A stretch of DNA of 64,000 nucleotides from Anaeropeptidivorans aminofermentans (GCF_940670685.1 NZ_OW711693.1:1736001-1800000); one strand, 5' to 3'; positions 34,999 to 43,587 are shown, numbered from the stretch's first letter. Numbers and translations are program-made. The notes: generated from the letters alone by a model not told the origin.

Positions 34999-35761
34999 TC
35001 AGGTCAAGCTCCTTCCATATAGTATTGAAATAATGCCTGAATTCAGGCTCTTCTCTTGCTTTCATAGGAGATTTTACTTTGGAAGCAAATTCTATATCGT
35101 GTACGGCAGATATAACTGCCGGTCTTTTAGACAGAACAATGACTTTGTCCGATATGCTTACAGCCTCGGAAATATCATGAGTAACCAATATAGCCGTTTT
35201 ATTTTCTTTTCTTATGATTGTTCCGATTTCATCGCATACGTAGAGTCTTGTCTGATAATCAAGGGCTGAAAAAGGCTCGTCTAAAATAAGAACCTCCGGT
35301 TCAAGAACAAGGGTTCTGATAAGTGCCGCCCTCTGCCGCATTCCGCCGGAAAGCTGAGAAGGTTTTTTATCTTTAAAGTCATATAAACCGTATTTTTCCA
35401 GAAGGCTTTCTGCGAAGCTTAAGGCTTCGCTTGTAAGCTTATTTTGTATTTCAAGGCCTAATATGACATTTTGCCATATGGTGCGCCATTCAAATAAATG
35501 ATCCTTTTGCAGCATATATCCGATGGTAGTTTCTGATTGAGACAGGGGCTTTCCGTTTATGAGGACCTCGCCCTTTGATGGCTTTAATAAATTTGCTATA
35601 ATTGACAAAAGAGTGGATTTTCCGCATCCGCTGGGGCCGACTATGCTTATGAAGTCTCCCCTGTGAACTGAAAAGCTGATGTCCTTCAGGGCTTTTGTTT
35701 CGCCGTCGGGATCATGGTAGTTCAAGCTGATGTTTTTAACCTCTACAACGGGGTAATCCAT
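34991..35761 (-). CDS. ABC transporter ATP-binding protein (SsuB/TauB type)
   Basis: A 256-residue ATPase starting at ATG 35761, which follows AAAGGAGGCAAAAAC; the longer open frame up to 35866 runs into the neighbouring MITE and is not used. Walker A is GPSGCGKST, the signature LSGGMRQRA, Walker B LILDEPFSALD, then the switch His in VTHDISEA. It serves the permease at 34207. The upstream promoter must lie within or next to the family B element that begins at 35840. Confidence 0.92.
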   Translation of the reverse strand: MDYPVVEVKNISLNYHDPDGETKALKDISFSVHRGDFISIVGPSGCGKSTLLSIIANLLKPSKGEVLINGKPLSQSETTIGYMLQKDHLFEWRTIWQNVILGLEIQNKLTSEALSFAESLLEKYGLYDFKDKKPSQLSGGMRQRAALIRTLVLEPEVLILDEPFSALDYQTRLYVCDEIGTIIRKENKTAILVTHDISEAVSISDKVIVLSKRPAVISAVHDIEFASKVKSPMKAREEPEFRHYFNTIWKELDLNV

Positions 35762-35839
35762 GTTTTTGCCTCCTTTACTTGTTGTTTGGCTGCAAACGAA
35801 AGATATATATTCATTTTTAAAAGAAGGTATCAAACTCAT

Positions 35840-36075
35840 AGTAAATTTAAAGTGAAACCGTAACAAAACCGTATATTCACGAGGATTTAAAAATATACCG
35901 TTTCCGAAGGAAATCCGTATTTTTATACTACGCGAATTTGGAAAAGGATACAGGCGTAAGCCTGCAAATTTTTTTAAGTGAGGGATTTCTTATCGTTATC
36001 AAACTTGTTTTTTATTTGGTAACGATGAATCCCTAGTGAATCGGTTTTTGTTCCTTCTTTATAAGAAATTTACTA
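35840..36075 (+). mobile_element. MITE-like element, family B, subfamily I, with ~110-bp internal insert
   Basis: Ends TAGTAAATTT and AAATTTACTA, flanks CA and TA. Both halves align with 1919-2064 and 27561-27695. Between about 35928 and 36036 lies extra DNA with its own hairpins: CAGGC/GCCTG near 35953, and a larger one with GGGATT and AATCCC at its base (about 35982-36034). The remaining gap up to 36355 is AT-rich without a gene. Confidence 0.8.
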
Positions 36076-36355
36076 TATTTTAAGTTTATCTACTATTTCT
36101 TCGAATGCATTACATTATACTATATTAATTTTTAAAAAAAGTGTGAAGGCATGTAACAAATAATTATAGGTTTGGCCCATAAATATGAGATAATTATAAA
36201 CTTATAAAAATTCATCAGTCTTTTTTTATAAGTTCACGTAAATATTTATATAAAACCAAATAGAGTTACAAAAAAATATTCCTATATTTAAATATTATAA
36301 ATTTAAATTATATTTGGTTAAAACAGTAGAAAATTATATAGGCGGGAGGCTTAAT

Positions 36356-36862
36356 ATGAATTGTAATATACATCCAAACAAACTGGCTTCAGGTACGTGC
36401 AGCGTGTGCCATCAGCCTTTTTGCGAAGAATGCCTTGTGAATGTAGACGGTAATTATTACTGCAAAGAGCATGTTGCTGAATTATTAAAGAATAAGGGTA
36501 AATATACAGGGGAAGCAGGATATAACAATCCCCAAAATGGGTATAATCCCAATGCTCATGCCAATACCAGCGGAAGCTATCATTATCAAGATCAGCAAGG
36601 CACGGGGTATGGTCCCAATAACACCATAAATAATAATTTTTACGGTGCCCCTAATTTCTATCCTTATAAAAATAAGGTGATAGCCCTTCTTTTAGCTATA
36701 TTTTTAGGCTTTGGCGGAATCCATCGTTTTTATGTAGGAAAAATAGGAACAGGGCTTTTATGGCTCTTTACAGGAGGATTTTTCGGAATAGGCTGGTTTA
36801 TAGACATAGTCCTTATTGCTTTAGGGGCTTTCAGAGACAAATACGGTTACCCTCTTATTTAA
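36356..36862 (+). CDS. B-box zinc finger and TM2 domain membrane protein
   Basis: A 168-residue protein. The N-terminus holds a B-box-like zinc finger (CNIHPNKLASGTCSVC ... FCEECLV ... YYCKEH, residues ~3-42). An Asn/Gly/Tyr-rich linker spans ~45-100. The C-terminal TM2 domain has two helices (VIALLLAIFLGFGGIHRFYV, then GTGLLWLFTGGFFGIGWFID) joined by a short turn with the family's G-x-H-R-F-Y motif. TM2 proteins are membrane proteins without a settled bacterial role. ATG 36356 follows GGCGGGAGGC; an earlier open start lacks a site. Confidence 0.88.
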   Translation: MNCNIHPNKLASGTCSVCHQPFCEECLVNVDGNYYCKEHVAELLKNKGKYTGEAGYNNPQNGYNPNAHANTSGSYHYQDQQGTGYGPNNTINNNFYGAPNFYPYKNKVIALLLAIFLGFGGIHRFYVGKIGTGLLWLFTGGFFGIGWFIDIVLIALGAFRDKYGYPLI

Positions 36863-36962
36863 AGAATCAGAGAATAAGTTTTAAACATACCCTTCGGCTA
36901 TCTATTTTAAAAGAAGGTTCTCCTTATTCATATGTTTATACAAATGCATATGCTTAATCCGC

Positions 36963-36996
36963 AAAATCCGCAAATCTATTTTGATTTGCGGATTTT
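36963..36996. terminator. Bidirectional terminator between convergent genes
   Basis: Perfect 14-bp arms (36963-36976 and 36983-36996), A-rich and T-rich flanks. It separates the TM2 gene from the glycosyltransferase gene ending at 37000. Confidence 0.85.
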
Positions 36997-36999
36997 GTA

Positions 37000-38121
37000 T
37001 TATAATTTCTTGCTCTCTATAACTTTTTCTATGGCGGTTATATTGTTTTTTAATCTCTCTATATCCGGTGCGATTTCATAAGCTTTTTTTGCGTGTTCAA
37101 GGGAGATGTCTACAAGACCTATGTTAAATGCCGCAATAGCACATAAATCATGGGGAGTATGGTCCCAAGAATACCCCATGTTTACGTATACATTGGATTT
37201 TTCGGTGATTTTAAGCGCCTCTTGTAAAAGGAAATAAGCAGCAGGCCAGTCTCTATAATCGTTACACATAGTTGCAAATTCTACATAAGGGTCCCGAAGA
37301 TGAGGGGCTTCCCCTATGGCCTTATAATACCAGCGATAGGCATTTGCTTTGTCATTTAAACTATGATAGGATTTGGCTATCCATCTCATGGCGGCACATC
37401 TTTCTTCACGCCAGGTGGCAGAGGGCATATTAAGAAAATATATTAATGTATCAATTGCGTTTTGCCAATGTCCTTTATACATATATTCTCTTCCGAGATA
37501 ATAACGCATTCTTTCGCTATCTGGGTCTTCCTCGACAGCCATTTCAAGAAGCGGCAGGTAAGAACCTCTTGATTTTTCCGCATCGGGATAGTGGCTTAAT
37601 ACCATGCCTTCTATGAATATCTTTTCAAGAGGAAGGGGACCGTCATAAGATACATATTCATGAACAGGGCATTTCCAGCTAAAGTCTTTGCGTTCATGGA
37701 CCTTGAAATAAACAAACTGCACATCAGGGCTTCCATCAGGCTTAAGGCTCCAATTATAAAGATACCTTCCGCATTTTGCTGTGGGGCCTTTGATAGAGGA
37801 TTGATGATTCAGCCACGCTTCTTCAAGGTTCTTTCTCCAGCCGGCATTAAATAATTCATCTAAATCCGTGCATATGCAAATATCTGTATCTTCTGGAACA
37901 TGATCTAAGGATATATTTCTGGCTTTATCAAATCTCCATGGCTTAACTTCATTCACATGTACGACTGCGCCTCTTGCTCTAAGCTTTTCTACAGTGTCGT
38001 CGGTTGAACCTGTGTCTGTTACGACAACAAGATCGGCTTCACCCATGGAATCCATCCACTCGTCAACAAATTTAGCTTCATTTTTACATATGGCATAAAC
38101 GCATATCTTGAGGCTATTCAT
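37000..38121 (-). CDS. Glycosyltransferase family 2 with TPR-like C-terminus (SunS-like), copy 2
   Basis: A 373-residue protein. The N-terminal GT-A domain (1-~140) opens with ICVYAICKNEAKFVDEWMDS and TDTGSTDDTVEKL, and carries the metal-binding acidic motif DLDE. The C-terminal ~200 residues are helical repeats resembling TPRs (WRYYLGREYMYKGHWQNAI-like units). This architecture is that of the SunS-type glycosyltransferases, which modify peptides or proteins. Located 4 bp after its paralogue and clearly a tandem duplicate, with very similar N-termini and more variable repeats. Confidence 0.85.
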   Translation of the reverse strand: MNSLKICVYAICKNEAKFVDEWMDSMGEADLVVVTDTGSTDDTVEKLRARGAVVHVNEVKPWRFDKARNISLDHVPEDTDICICTDLDELFNAGWRKNLEEAWLNHQSSIKGPTAKCGRYLYNWSLKPDGSPDVQFVYFKVHERKDFSWKCPVHEYVSYDGPLPLEKIFIEGMVLSHYPDAEKSRGSYLPLLEMAVEEDPDSERMRYYLGREYMYKGHWQNAIDTLIYFLNMPSATWREERCAAMRWIAKSYHSLNDKANAYRWYYKAIGEAPHLRDPYVEFATMCNDYRDWPAAYFLLQEALKITEKSNVYVNMGYSWDHTPHDLCAIAAFNIGLVDISLEHAKKAYEIAPDIERLKNNITAIEKVIESKKL

Positions 38122-38125
38122 AGGC

Positions 38126-39238
38126 TCAATCCTTTCTATTCAATTCTTTTAATTTACTTTCTATGATTGCTAAATTACTCTTAAGCCGCTCATCGTCTTT
38201 ACTGAATTCCAATGCGCTAAGGGCATATTCCTTTGCTTCTTCATATAGACCAAGCCTGTAGGCACTTATTGCGCCGTAGTCATATAATAAATACCCCCAG
38301 CTTTCCGGCTCCATAAGATAACTTCCTGTGCCTTTTTTTATGGATAGGGCACTTTTTACCATGGCATAAACCAAGGGCCAGTTATTTTCCTTATATCCCA
38401 GATTTATCATTGCAGTATAAGGCTCGCGTACATGAGGGCATTCACCGATTGCCTTATAAAGCCATGCTTTAGCTTCATCTGAATTGCCTTTGGCTTCATA
38501 GCAATTAGCTATATATCGCATGGAAGCGCTTTTTTCTTCCGACCATTTTGCTGAAGGAAGGTTTATATGGCGTCTTAATGTATTAATAGCCATATCATAC
38601 ATTTTATTATACATATACTCTCTGCCCAGCCAGAACATGGACCTGTCATCTTCGGGATTTTCTGCAACGGAAAGCTCAAGAAGCGGAAGATACTGGCTTC
38701 TGGGCTTTGTAAGGTCCTGATGATGGTTCAGAACAAGGCCGGGTATCCAAATGCTTTTTTCTTCATCATCTCCTGAGTATACCAAAATTTCATGAACAGG
38801 CTTAACCCATTTAAAGCCGTGTCTTCTGTGTATTTTTTCCATCATATATTGTTTTTTAGGTGTTCCGTCCGGATTAAAGCTCCATGTAAAAAGATATTGT
38901 GCCCTTGTATATTCAGGCTGCCAGAAAGCTTCAAGCTTTTCTCTCCAACCGGGGTCAAAAATTTCGTCTAAATCGTTTGCCACGCAGATATCGGCGTCTT
39001 CAGGTACATGATTTAAAGAAATATTACGGGCCTTATCAAATCTCCATGGGGATATTTTTTCTTCATAAACAACAGCACCGCGTTCACGGAGTTTTTTTAC
39101 TGTGTTGTCGGTTGAACCTGTATCGGTCACGATAACCATGTCTGCTTCGCTTACAGAATCCATCCAGCGGTCTACGAACTTTTCTTCATTTTTACAGATG
39201 GCGTAAACGCAAATCTTGTAAGGTTTCAAATTTTCCAT
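38126..39238 (-). CDS. Glycosyltransferase family 2 with TPR-like C-terminus (SunS-like), copy 1
   Basis: A 370-residue protein, the upstream member of the tandem pair. It begins KPYKICVYAICKNEEKFVDR and has TDTGSTDNTVKKL and DLDEIF, the GT-A nucleotide-sugar and metal sites. The C-terminal half contains about four helical repeat units (FWLGREYMYNKMYDMAINTL). The acceptor is unknown; no small substrate peptide gene is seen beside it. Start follows AAAGGAGAT. Protein or cell-surface glycosylation is likely from family knowledge, and the duplication suggests two acceptors or two sugars. Confidence 0.85.
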   Translation of the reverse strand: MENLKPYKICVYAICKNEEKFVDRWMDSVSEADMVIVTDTGSTDNTVKKLRERGAVVYEEKISPWRFDKARNISLNHVPEDADICVANDLDEIFDPGWREKLEAFWQPEYTRAQYLFTWSFNPDGTPKKQYMMEKIHRRHGFKWVKPVHEILVYSGDDEEKSIWIPGLVLNHHQDLTKPRSQYLPLLELSVAENPEDDRSMFWLGREYMYNKMYDMAINTLRRHINLPSAKWSEEKSASMRYIANCYEAKGNSDEAKAWLYKAIGECPHVREPYTAMINLGYKENNWPLVYAMVKSALSIKKGTGSYLMEPESWGYLLYDYGAISAYRLGLYEEAKEYALSALEFSKDDERLKSNLAIIESKLKELNRKD

Positions 39239-39458
39239 ATCTCCTTTCGGGAAAATATCATTTTCTATATAGGTTTATGTCTGCCTATTGCAGTATATGC
39301 CCTGCAAAAAACCATGTTCCTTGTAATTTTTAATATAAAACCAGAAGGCTTTGCATTGATTAAAATTAAAAGCCGCCTGCTGTTTTGTTAATAAAGTTAT
39401 AAAACTTAAATATATAGAATAGAATGTAAAGTAAATATTTGGAAAGGTTGTTTTCTTT

Positions 39459-40742
39459 ATGGAAATTTATGTTGTACAATCTGGAGACACATTGCCAGGA
39501 ATTGCCAATAGATTTGGCGTATCGGTATCAATTATTGCAGAAAACAACGGCCTTAGCAATGGATCAGGGCTTGCGGTAGGCCAGGCTCTTATTATCCTTT
39601 ATCCTACGACGGTTTACACTGTGAGGATTGGAGATACCCTTACAGGAATTGCACAAATGTATGGAACAACAATTATGAATTTATATCAAAATAATCCCCA
39701 TTTAGCTTCACAGGCATTTTTAATGCCCGGCCAGTTAATCGTTATATCTTATGAAGGCGAAAAAAGAGGGGACATAAGTATAAACGGATATGCTTATCCC
39801 CATATAAACAGAACAGTATTAAGAAGAACATTGCCTTTTTTAACGATTCTTACTATTTTTGGATATGGCTTCAGAGAAGATGGAAGCCTTATAACCACGC
39901 CGGATAATGAATTAATCAACTTGGCCTATCAGTTTAATGTTGCTCCTTTTATGCTTTTATCGTCTATCGATGAAAGCGGGCATTTCAGCGGAGACAGGGC
40001 AAGTCTTTTGTTTAACGATTTGAATTTGCAGAATAGAGTAATAGATAATATTATAGATACTATGCATAGCAAGGGTTATCTAGGCCTTGATGTTGATTTT
40101 GAATTCGTCTACCCTGAAGACGGAGAGGAATTTTTAAGATTTGTTCAAAATATTACAAATAGGCTTAATGCAGAAGGCTTTACCGTAAACGTAGATTTAG
40201 CCCCTAAAACATCTGCAGACCAGCCGGGCTTGCTATATGAGGCACATAATTACAGAGCCTTAGGAGAAGCGGCAAATACTGTGCTTCTAATGACCTATGA
40301 ATGGGGCTATACTTACAGTGAGCCCATGGCTGTTGCGCCGTTAAATCAGGTGAGAAGGGTAGTGGAATATGCCCTTACGGAAATACCGGCAGATAAGATA
40401 TTTTTAGGCATTCCCAATTATGGATATGTATGGCCATTGCCTTATGAAAGCGGCGTAACTACAGCGACTGCCATAGGAAATGAGTATGCCGTACAATTAG
40501 CCGTAAGATACGGCGCCCAAATACAATTTGATGAAGTGGCTCAATCGCCTTATTTTGAATATACAATTCCCAGCGGAAGACGAAATATTGCATGGTTTGA
40601 GGACGTGAGAAGCATCAATGGAAAGCTTGATCTAATATCTGAGAAAAACTTAAGGGGAGCCGGATATTGGAATGTTATGAGATCCTTTGCACAAAACTGG
40701 GCGCTTGTAAACAATCTATACAATATCCGAAAAATAGTATAG
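39459..40742 (+). CDS. LysM-domain GH18 spore peptidoglycan hydrolase (SleL/YaaH-like)
   Basis: A 427-residue protein with two LysM domains (residues ~2-46 and ~51-96) that bind peptidoglycan, then a GH18 catalytic domain. The catalytic motif is LGLDVDFEF with Asp211, Asp213 and Glu215. In the SleL/YaaH group these enzymes are N-acetylglucosaminidases of cortex degradation during germination, made in the mother cell without a signal peptide, as here. The stop codon TAG (40740-40742) is formed by the first bases of a worn family B MITE end, so the natural C-terminus may have been changed slightly. Confidence 0.92.
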   Translation: MEIYVVQSGDTLPGIANRFGVSVSIIAENNGLSNGSGLAVGQALIILYPTTVYTVRIGDTLTGIAQMYGTTIMNLYQNNPHLASQAFLMPGQLIVISYEGEKRGDISINGYAYPHINRTVLRRTLPFLTILTIFGYGFREDGSLITTPDNELINLAYQFNVAPFMLLSSIDESGHFSGDRASLLFNDLNLQNRVIDNIIDTMHSKGYLGLDVDFEFVYPEDGEEFLRFVQNITNRLNAEGFTVNVDLAPKTSADQPGLLYEAHNYRALGEAANTVLLMTYEWGYTYSEPMAVAPLNQVRRVVEYALTEIPADKIFLGIPNYGYVWPLPYESGVTTATAIGNEYAVQLAVRYGAQIQFDEVAQSPYFEYTIPSGRRNIAWFEDVRSINGKLDLISEKNLRGAGYWNVMRSFAQNWALVNNLYNIRKIV

Positions 40743-40775
40743 TAAGTTTAAAGTAAAACAGGAAGAAACCTGTAA
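40740..40775 (+). mobile_element. Relic of a family B MITE end
   Basis: TA (40738-40739) then TAGTAAGTTTAAAGTAAAAC aligns with the left end of subfamily I. No right end is found before the terminator at 40813. Confidence 0.5.
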
Positions 40776-40812
40776 ACATTAACCCATAATCTGTATAGAA
40801 AGATAAAAGATT

Positions 40813-40849
40813 AAAAGCCCTGAAGAGCTATAAGCTCTTCAGGGCTTTT
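40813..40849. terminator. Bidirectional terminator between GH18 and NPD-family genes
   Basis: Perfect 17-bp arms (40813-40829 and 40833-40849) with A-run on the left and T-run on the right; loop ATA. Confidence 0.9.
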
Positions 40850-40863
40850 GTTGTATATTAAGT

Positions 40864-41913
40864 CTACTGGGTCAAATCCCTAATAAGTTTTTTAACCGTG
40901 GTTATTTCGTTTATTTTATAAGTATCCGCCCCGCAGAAAACAAGGCCGTTTTGAATATCGCCTTTTACAGAGTTTATAAGGGCCTTTGAGATACAATAAG
41001 GCGTAATCCGGTAGTCGCAGCTTTTAATACAGCCGTAGCATTTTTTAATATCTTCTCTTTTTTCCATGACGCTTCTTATAAAGTCTGTAATAATGGCTCT
41101 GCCGGGCATTCCCACAGGGCTTTTTATTATGGCTATGTCTTCTTTCTTTGCTTTTACATAGGCATTCTTAAAATTTTCATGGGCGTCGCATTCTTCTGTG
41201 GCAACAAATCTTGAACCAATTTGAACACCGCTTAAGCCTAAAGAAAGCATGTGGCTGATATCTTCTTTTAAAAAGACGCCTCCGCCAAAAACCACGGGGA
41301 TTTTTTTATTGAATTTATCTTCATATTCCGAGACTAATTCCAATATGGATTCAATTTCATTATCCATGCTGTTGCAGGCTTCGGCTTCTTCTTTTGTAAA
41401 ACCTAAATGGCCTCCGGCTTTAGGCCCTTCTATAACCACTAAATCAGCAGTTTTCTTATACCGCTTTTCCCATGTTTTTAAAAGGACCTTTGCAGCCTTT
41501 AAAGAAGAGATAATAGGGGCTATTTTTGATATGGAGCCTTCCACAAGCTCCGGAAGATTTATGGGAAGCCCTGCCCCCGAAATGATTAAATCTACTTTGT
41601 TTTCTGCGGCGCACTTTACATATTCCTCATATTTTTGCGTGGCACACATAATATTTACGCCGATAATGCCTTCTTTAGCTTTTTCCTTAGCTGAATTAAT
41701 ATGCTTGCCGAGAGCATTTAAGTTAGCTCGAAGGGCATTGCTTTCAAAACCGTCTGTATTATATCCGACTTGAGCGGCGGAAATAACACCGACGCCGCCT
41801 TCAGACGCTACTGAACCGGCAAGGCCCGAAAGGCTTACCCCAACACCCATGCCGCCTTGAATAATAGGCACAGATGCCGTAAGCTCTCCTATTTTAAAGG
41901 GATTAAACGCCAT
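40864..41913 (-). CDS. NPD-family flavoprotein (nitronate monooxygenase / FabK-like)
   Basis: A 349-residue FMN TIM-barrel protein starting MAFNPFKIGELTAS at ATG 41913. Family motifs are PIIQGGMGVGVSLSGLAGSV (~16-35), EGPKAGGHLGF (FMN/substrate loop) and VFGGGVFLKEDI, GVQIGSRFV. It is related to FabK, encoded 2 kb away at 43933. The C-terminus has a cysteine group KKCYGCIKSCDYRITPYC (~293-310), absent from FabK and perhaps a metal site. A FabT-like box at 41938-41950 lies just upstream, so it may belong to the fatty-acid regulon; nitronate oxidation is the alternative. A TTG at 41949 is also open but lies in that box. Confidence 0.85.
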   Translation of the reverse strand: MAFNPFKIGELTASVPIIQGGMGVGVSLSGLAGSVASEGGVGVISAAQVGYNTDGFESNALRANLNALGKHINSAKEKAKEGIIGVNIMCATQKYEEYVKCAAENKVDLIISGAGLPINLPELVEGSISKIAPIISSLKAAKVLLKTWEKRYKKTADLVVIEGPKAGGHLGFTKEEAEACNSMDNEIESILELVSEYEDKFNKKIPVVFGGGVFLKEDISHMLSLGLSGVQIGSRFVATEECDAHENFKNAYVKAKKEDIAIIKSPVGMPGRAIITDFIRSVMEKREDIKKCYGCIKSCDYRITPYCISKALINSVKGDIQNGLVFCGADTYKINEITTVKKLIRDLTQ

Positions 41914-41937
41914 ATATATCACAACCTTTATATTTAT

Positions 41938-41950
41938 TTTGATACTCAAA
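41938..41950. promoter_or_regulatory. FabT-like box 1 (NPD-family gene side)
   Basis: TTTGATACTCAAA, a near-palindrome matching the FabT box core TTTGAnTATCAAA on the minus strand (TTTGAGTATCAAA). It stands 25 bp before the start of the flavoprotein gene. Confidence 0.65.
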
Positions 41951-42040
41951 GTATATTTTAAATATATTGTATTAATGCAAAAAAGTCAATATATAAGATA
42001 TTATAAAGAAAAGTATTTAAACTTCTATGTGAAAAATATA

Positions 42041-42069
42041 TTGACATAAAAAGAAAAGGATAATATAAT
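42041..42069 (+). promoter_or_regulatory. Sigma-A promoter of the fab operon
   Basis: Exact TTGACA (42041-42046), 17-bp spacer, exact TATAAT (42064-42069). Confidence 0.92.
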
Positions 42070-42097
42070 TTGATTATCAAAATATTTGACTATCAAA
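42069..42097. promoter_or_regulatory. Two tandem FabT boxes
   Basis: TTTGATTATCAAA (42069-42081) and TTTGACTATCAAA (42085-42097), centres 16 bp apart. The first touches the -10 box. Both match the streptococcal FabT consensus core TTTGATTATCAAA, so the MarR protein encoded directly downstream probably represses its own operon here. Confidence 0.88.
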
Positions 42098-42119
42098 TAG
42101 AATGGCGATGGAGGCACTT

Positions 42120-42590
42120 ATGAAAGAAACTTTATCTGCTATAAATAAACTTATGGTTGAGGTATTTAACGATATACTGGCGATTGAGGAAGACGCCCTC
42201 AAAAACGGTAAATTCAGCGATGTTTCTATTACAGAAGTCCATACCATAGAGGCCATAGGCATGTATACCAAGCAAACTGCAAGCGAGGTTGCAAAAAAGC
42301 TTAACATCACTGCCGGAACCCTTACGGTTGCCATAAATAACCTTGTTAAAAAAGGATATGTAATAAGAATAAGAAGCGAGGACGACAGAAGAGTCGTAAA
42401 GCTTGGCTTAACCAGCAAGGGAAGGGTCCTTTTCCGCGTTCATGAGCAGTTCCATAAGGACATGGTAAGAGAGGCGGTAACAGGCTTAAGCGAAGAAGAA
42501 GAGCGGATTCTCCTTTCTGCACTTTCAAACCTTCACAGCTTTTTATTCAGAACTTATATTGAAAAAAACGATCAGGGAGAGATATCATGA
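42120..42590 (+). CDS. fabT: Fatty-acid synthesis repressor FabT (MarR family)
   Basis: A 156-residue MarR-family winged-helix regulator. The DNA-binding region reads TASEVAKKLNITAGTLTVAINNL and the wing GYVIRIRSEDDRRVVKLGLTSKG. ATG 42120 is chosen for GGAGG five bases before it; ATG 42102 is an in-frame alternative without a site. FabT in Firmicutes senses long-chain acyl-ACP and represses fab genes. Two boxes lie in its own promoter and one before the divergent flavoprotein gene. The stop overlaps the fabH start (ATGA). Confidence 0.92.
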   Translation: MKETLSAINKLMVEVFNDILAIEEDALKNGKFSDVSITEVHTIEAIGMYTKQTASEVAKKLNITAGTLTVAINNLVKKGYVIRIRSEDDRRVVKLGLTSKGRVLFRVHEQFHKDMVREAVTGLSEEEERILLSALSNLHSFLFRTYIEKNDQGEIS

Positions 42591-43564
42591 AAAATTGCAG
42601 GATAGTCTGCGCTCATAAATACATTCCCGAAAGAAAAATAGATAATGACGAAATGAGCCGTATGGTAGATACCAGCGATGAATGGATTGTATCCCGTACC
42701 GGTATCAAAGAACGCCATATATCAACGGGGGAAAATACCTCCTATATGGCGGGAGAGGTACTAAAGGGCCTTATTGAGAAAAGCGGCATATCCCCCCTTG
42801 ATATTGACCTTTTAATTGTCGCAACCATAAGCCCCGATTATCTTACTCCTTCAACGGCCTGCCTTGTTCAGCATATAGCGGGGGCAAAAAATGCCTTTGC
42901 ATTTGATGTTAATGCCGCCTGTTCAGGCTTTGTTTATGCTCTAAGCACCGCAGAAAAGTTTATTTCATCGGGAAAATATAAAACGGCAGCCGTAATCGGC
43001 GCTGATATCCTTTCTAAGATGATTGATTTTACTGATAGGTCTACCTGTGTTCTTTTCGGAGATGGAGCAGGAGGGGTTCTCCTTCAGGCCTGTGAAGAAA
43101 ATCATTATTTATCCGAGGATATGAATTCCTGCGGCGATAAGGCAATGGCCTTATACGGAGGCCATATGCCGGTAGATACGGTATTTTCTAAAGAGCAGCC
43201 AAATATGGGAAAATACATAAAAATGAACGGCAGAGAAATATTCGATTTTACATTAAAAGAAGTGCCTGAAAGCATTAAAAGAGCCCTTTCTAAGGCAGGC
43301 CTTGATTTAAAGGATATAGATTACATCGTTCCCCATCAGGCAAATGCAAGAATCGTAAATTACATGGCAAAAAAACTTAGTATTGACGTATCCCGATTTT
43401 TTATCAATATAGATCAATATGGAAACACCACGGCAGCTTCCATTCCCATAGCCTTAAGCGATATGCTGGAGGAAGGAAAGGTTGAAATCGGAAGCGGTAA
43501 AAAGCTTGCTCTTGTAGGCTTTGGCGGAGGACTGACTTGGGGTACTGTTATTATAAAAATATAA
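42587..43564 (+). CDS. fabH: Beta-ketoacyl-ACP synthase III
   Basis: A 325-residue KAS III that starts fatty-acid synthesis by condensing acetyl- or branched acyl-CoA with malonyl-ACP. The active-site cysteine is Cys112 in NAACSGFVYAL, the histidine lies in VPHQANARI, and the asparagine in QYGNTTAASIP. Length and ends are normal. It overlaps fabT by 4 bp and is followed by acpP after 23 bp. Confidence 0.97.
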   Translation: MKNCRIVCAHKYIPERKIDNDEMSRMVDTSDEWIVSRTGIKERHISTGENTSYMAGEVLKGLIEKSGISPLDIDLLIVATISPDYLTPSTACLVQHIAGAKNAFAFDVNAACSGFVYALSTAEKFISSGKYKTAAVIGADILSKMIDFTDRSTCVLFGDGAGGVLLQACEENHYLSEDMNSCGDKAMALYGGHMPVDTVFSKEQPNMGKYIKMNGREIFDFTLKEVPESIKRALSKAGLDLKDIDYIVPHQANARIVNYMAKKLSIDVSRFFINIDQYGNTTAASIPIALSDMLEEGKVEIGSGKKLALVGFGGGLTWGTVIIKI

Positions 43565-43587
43565 TTATTATTTAGGAGGAAAATAAG

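Noticed and set aside
35762-35866. N-terminal extension of the ABC ATPase
   Set aside because: The extra codons run into a MITE-like element and lack a ribosome site; the consensus ATPase start is at 35761.
37000-39238. Glycocin (sublancin-type) biosynthesis cluster
   Set aside because: Only SunS-like transferases are present; no precursor peptide, peptidase-transporter or thiol oxidoreductase lies nearby.
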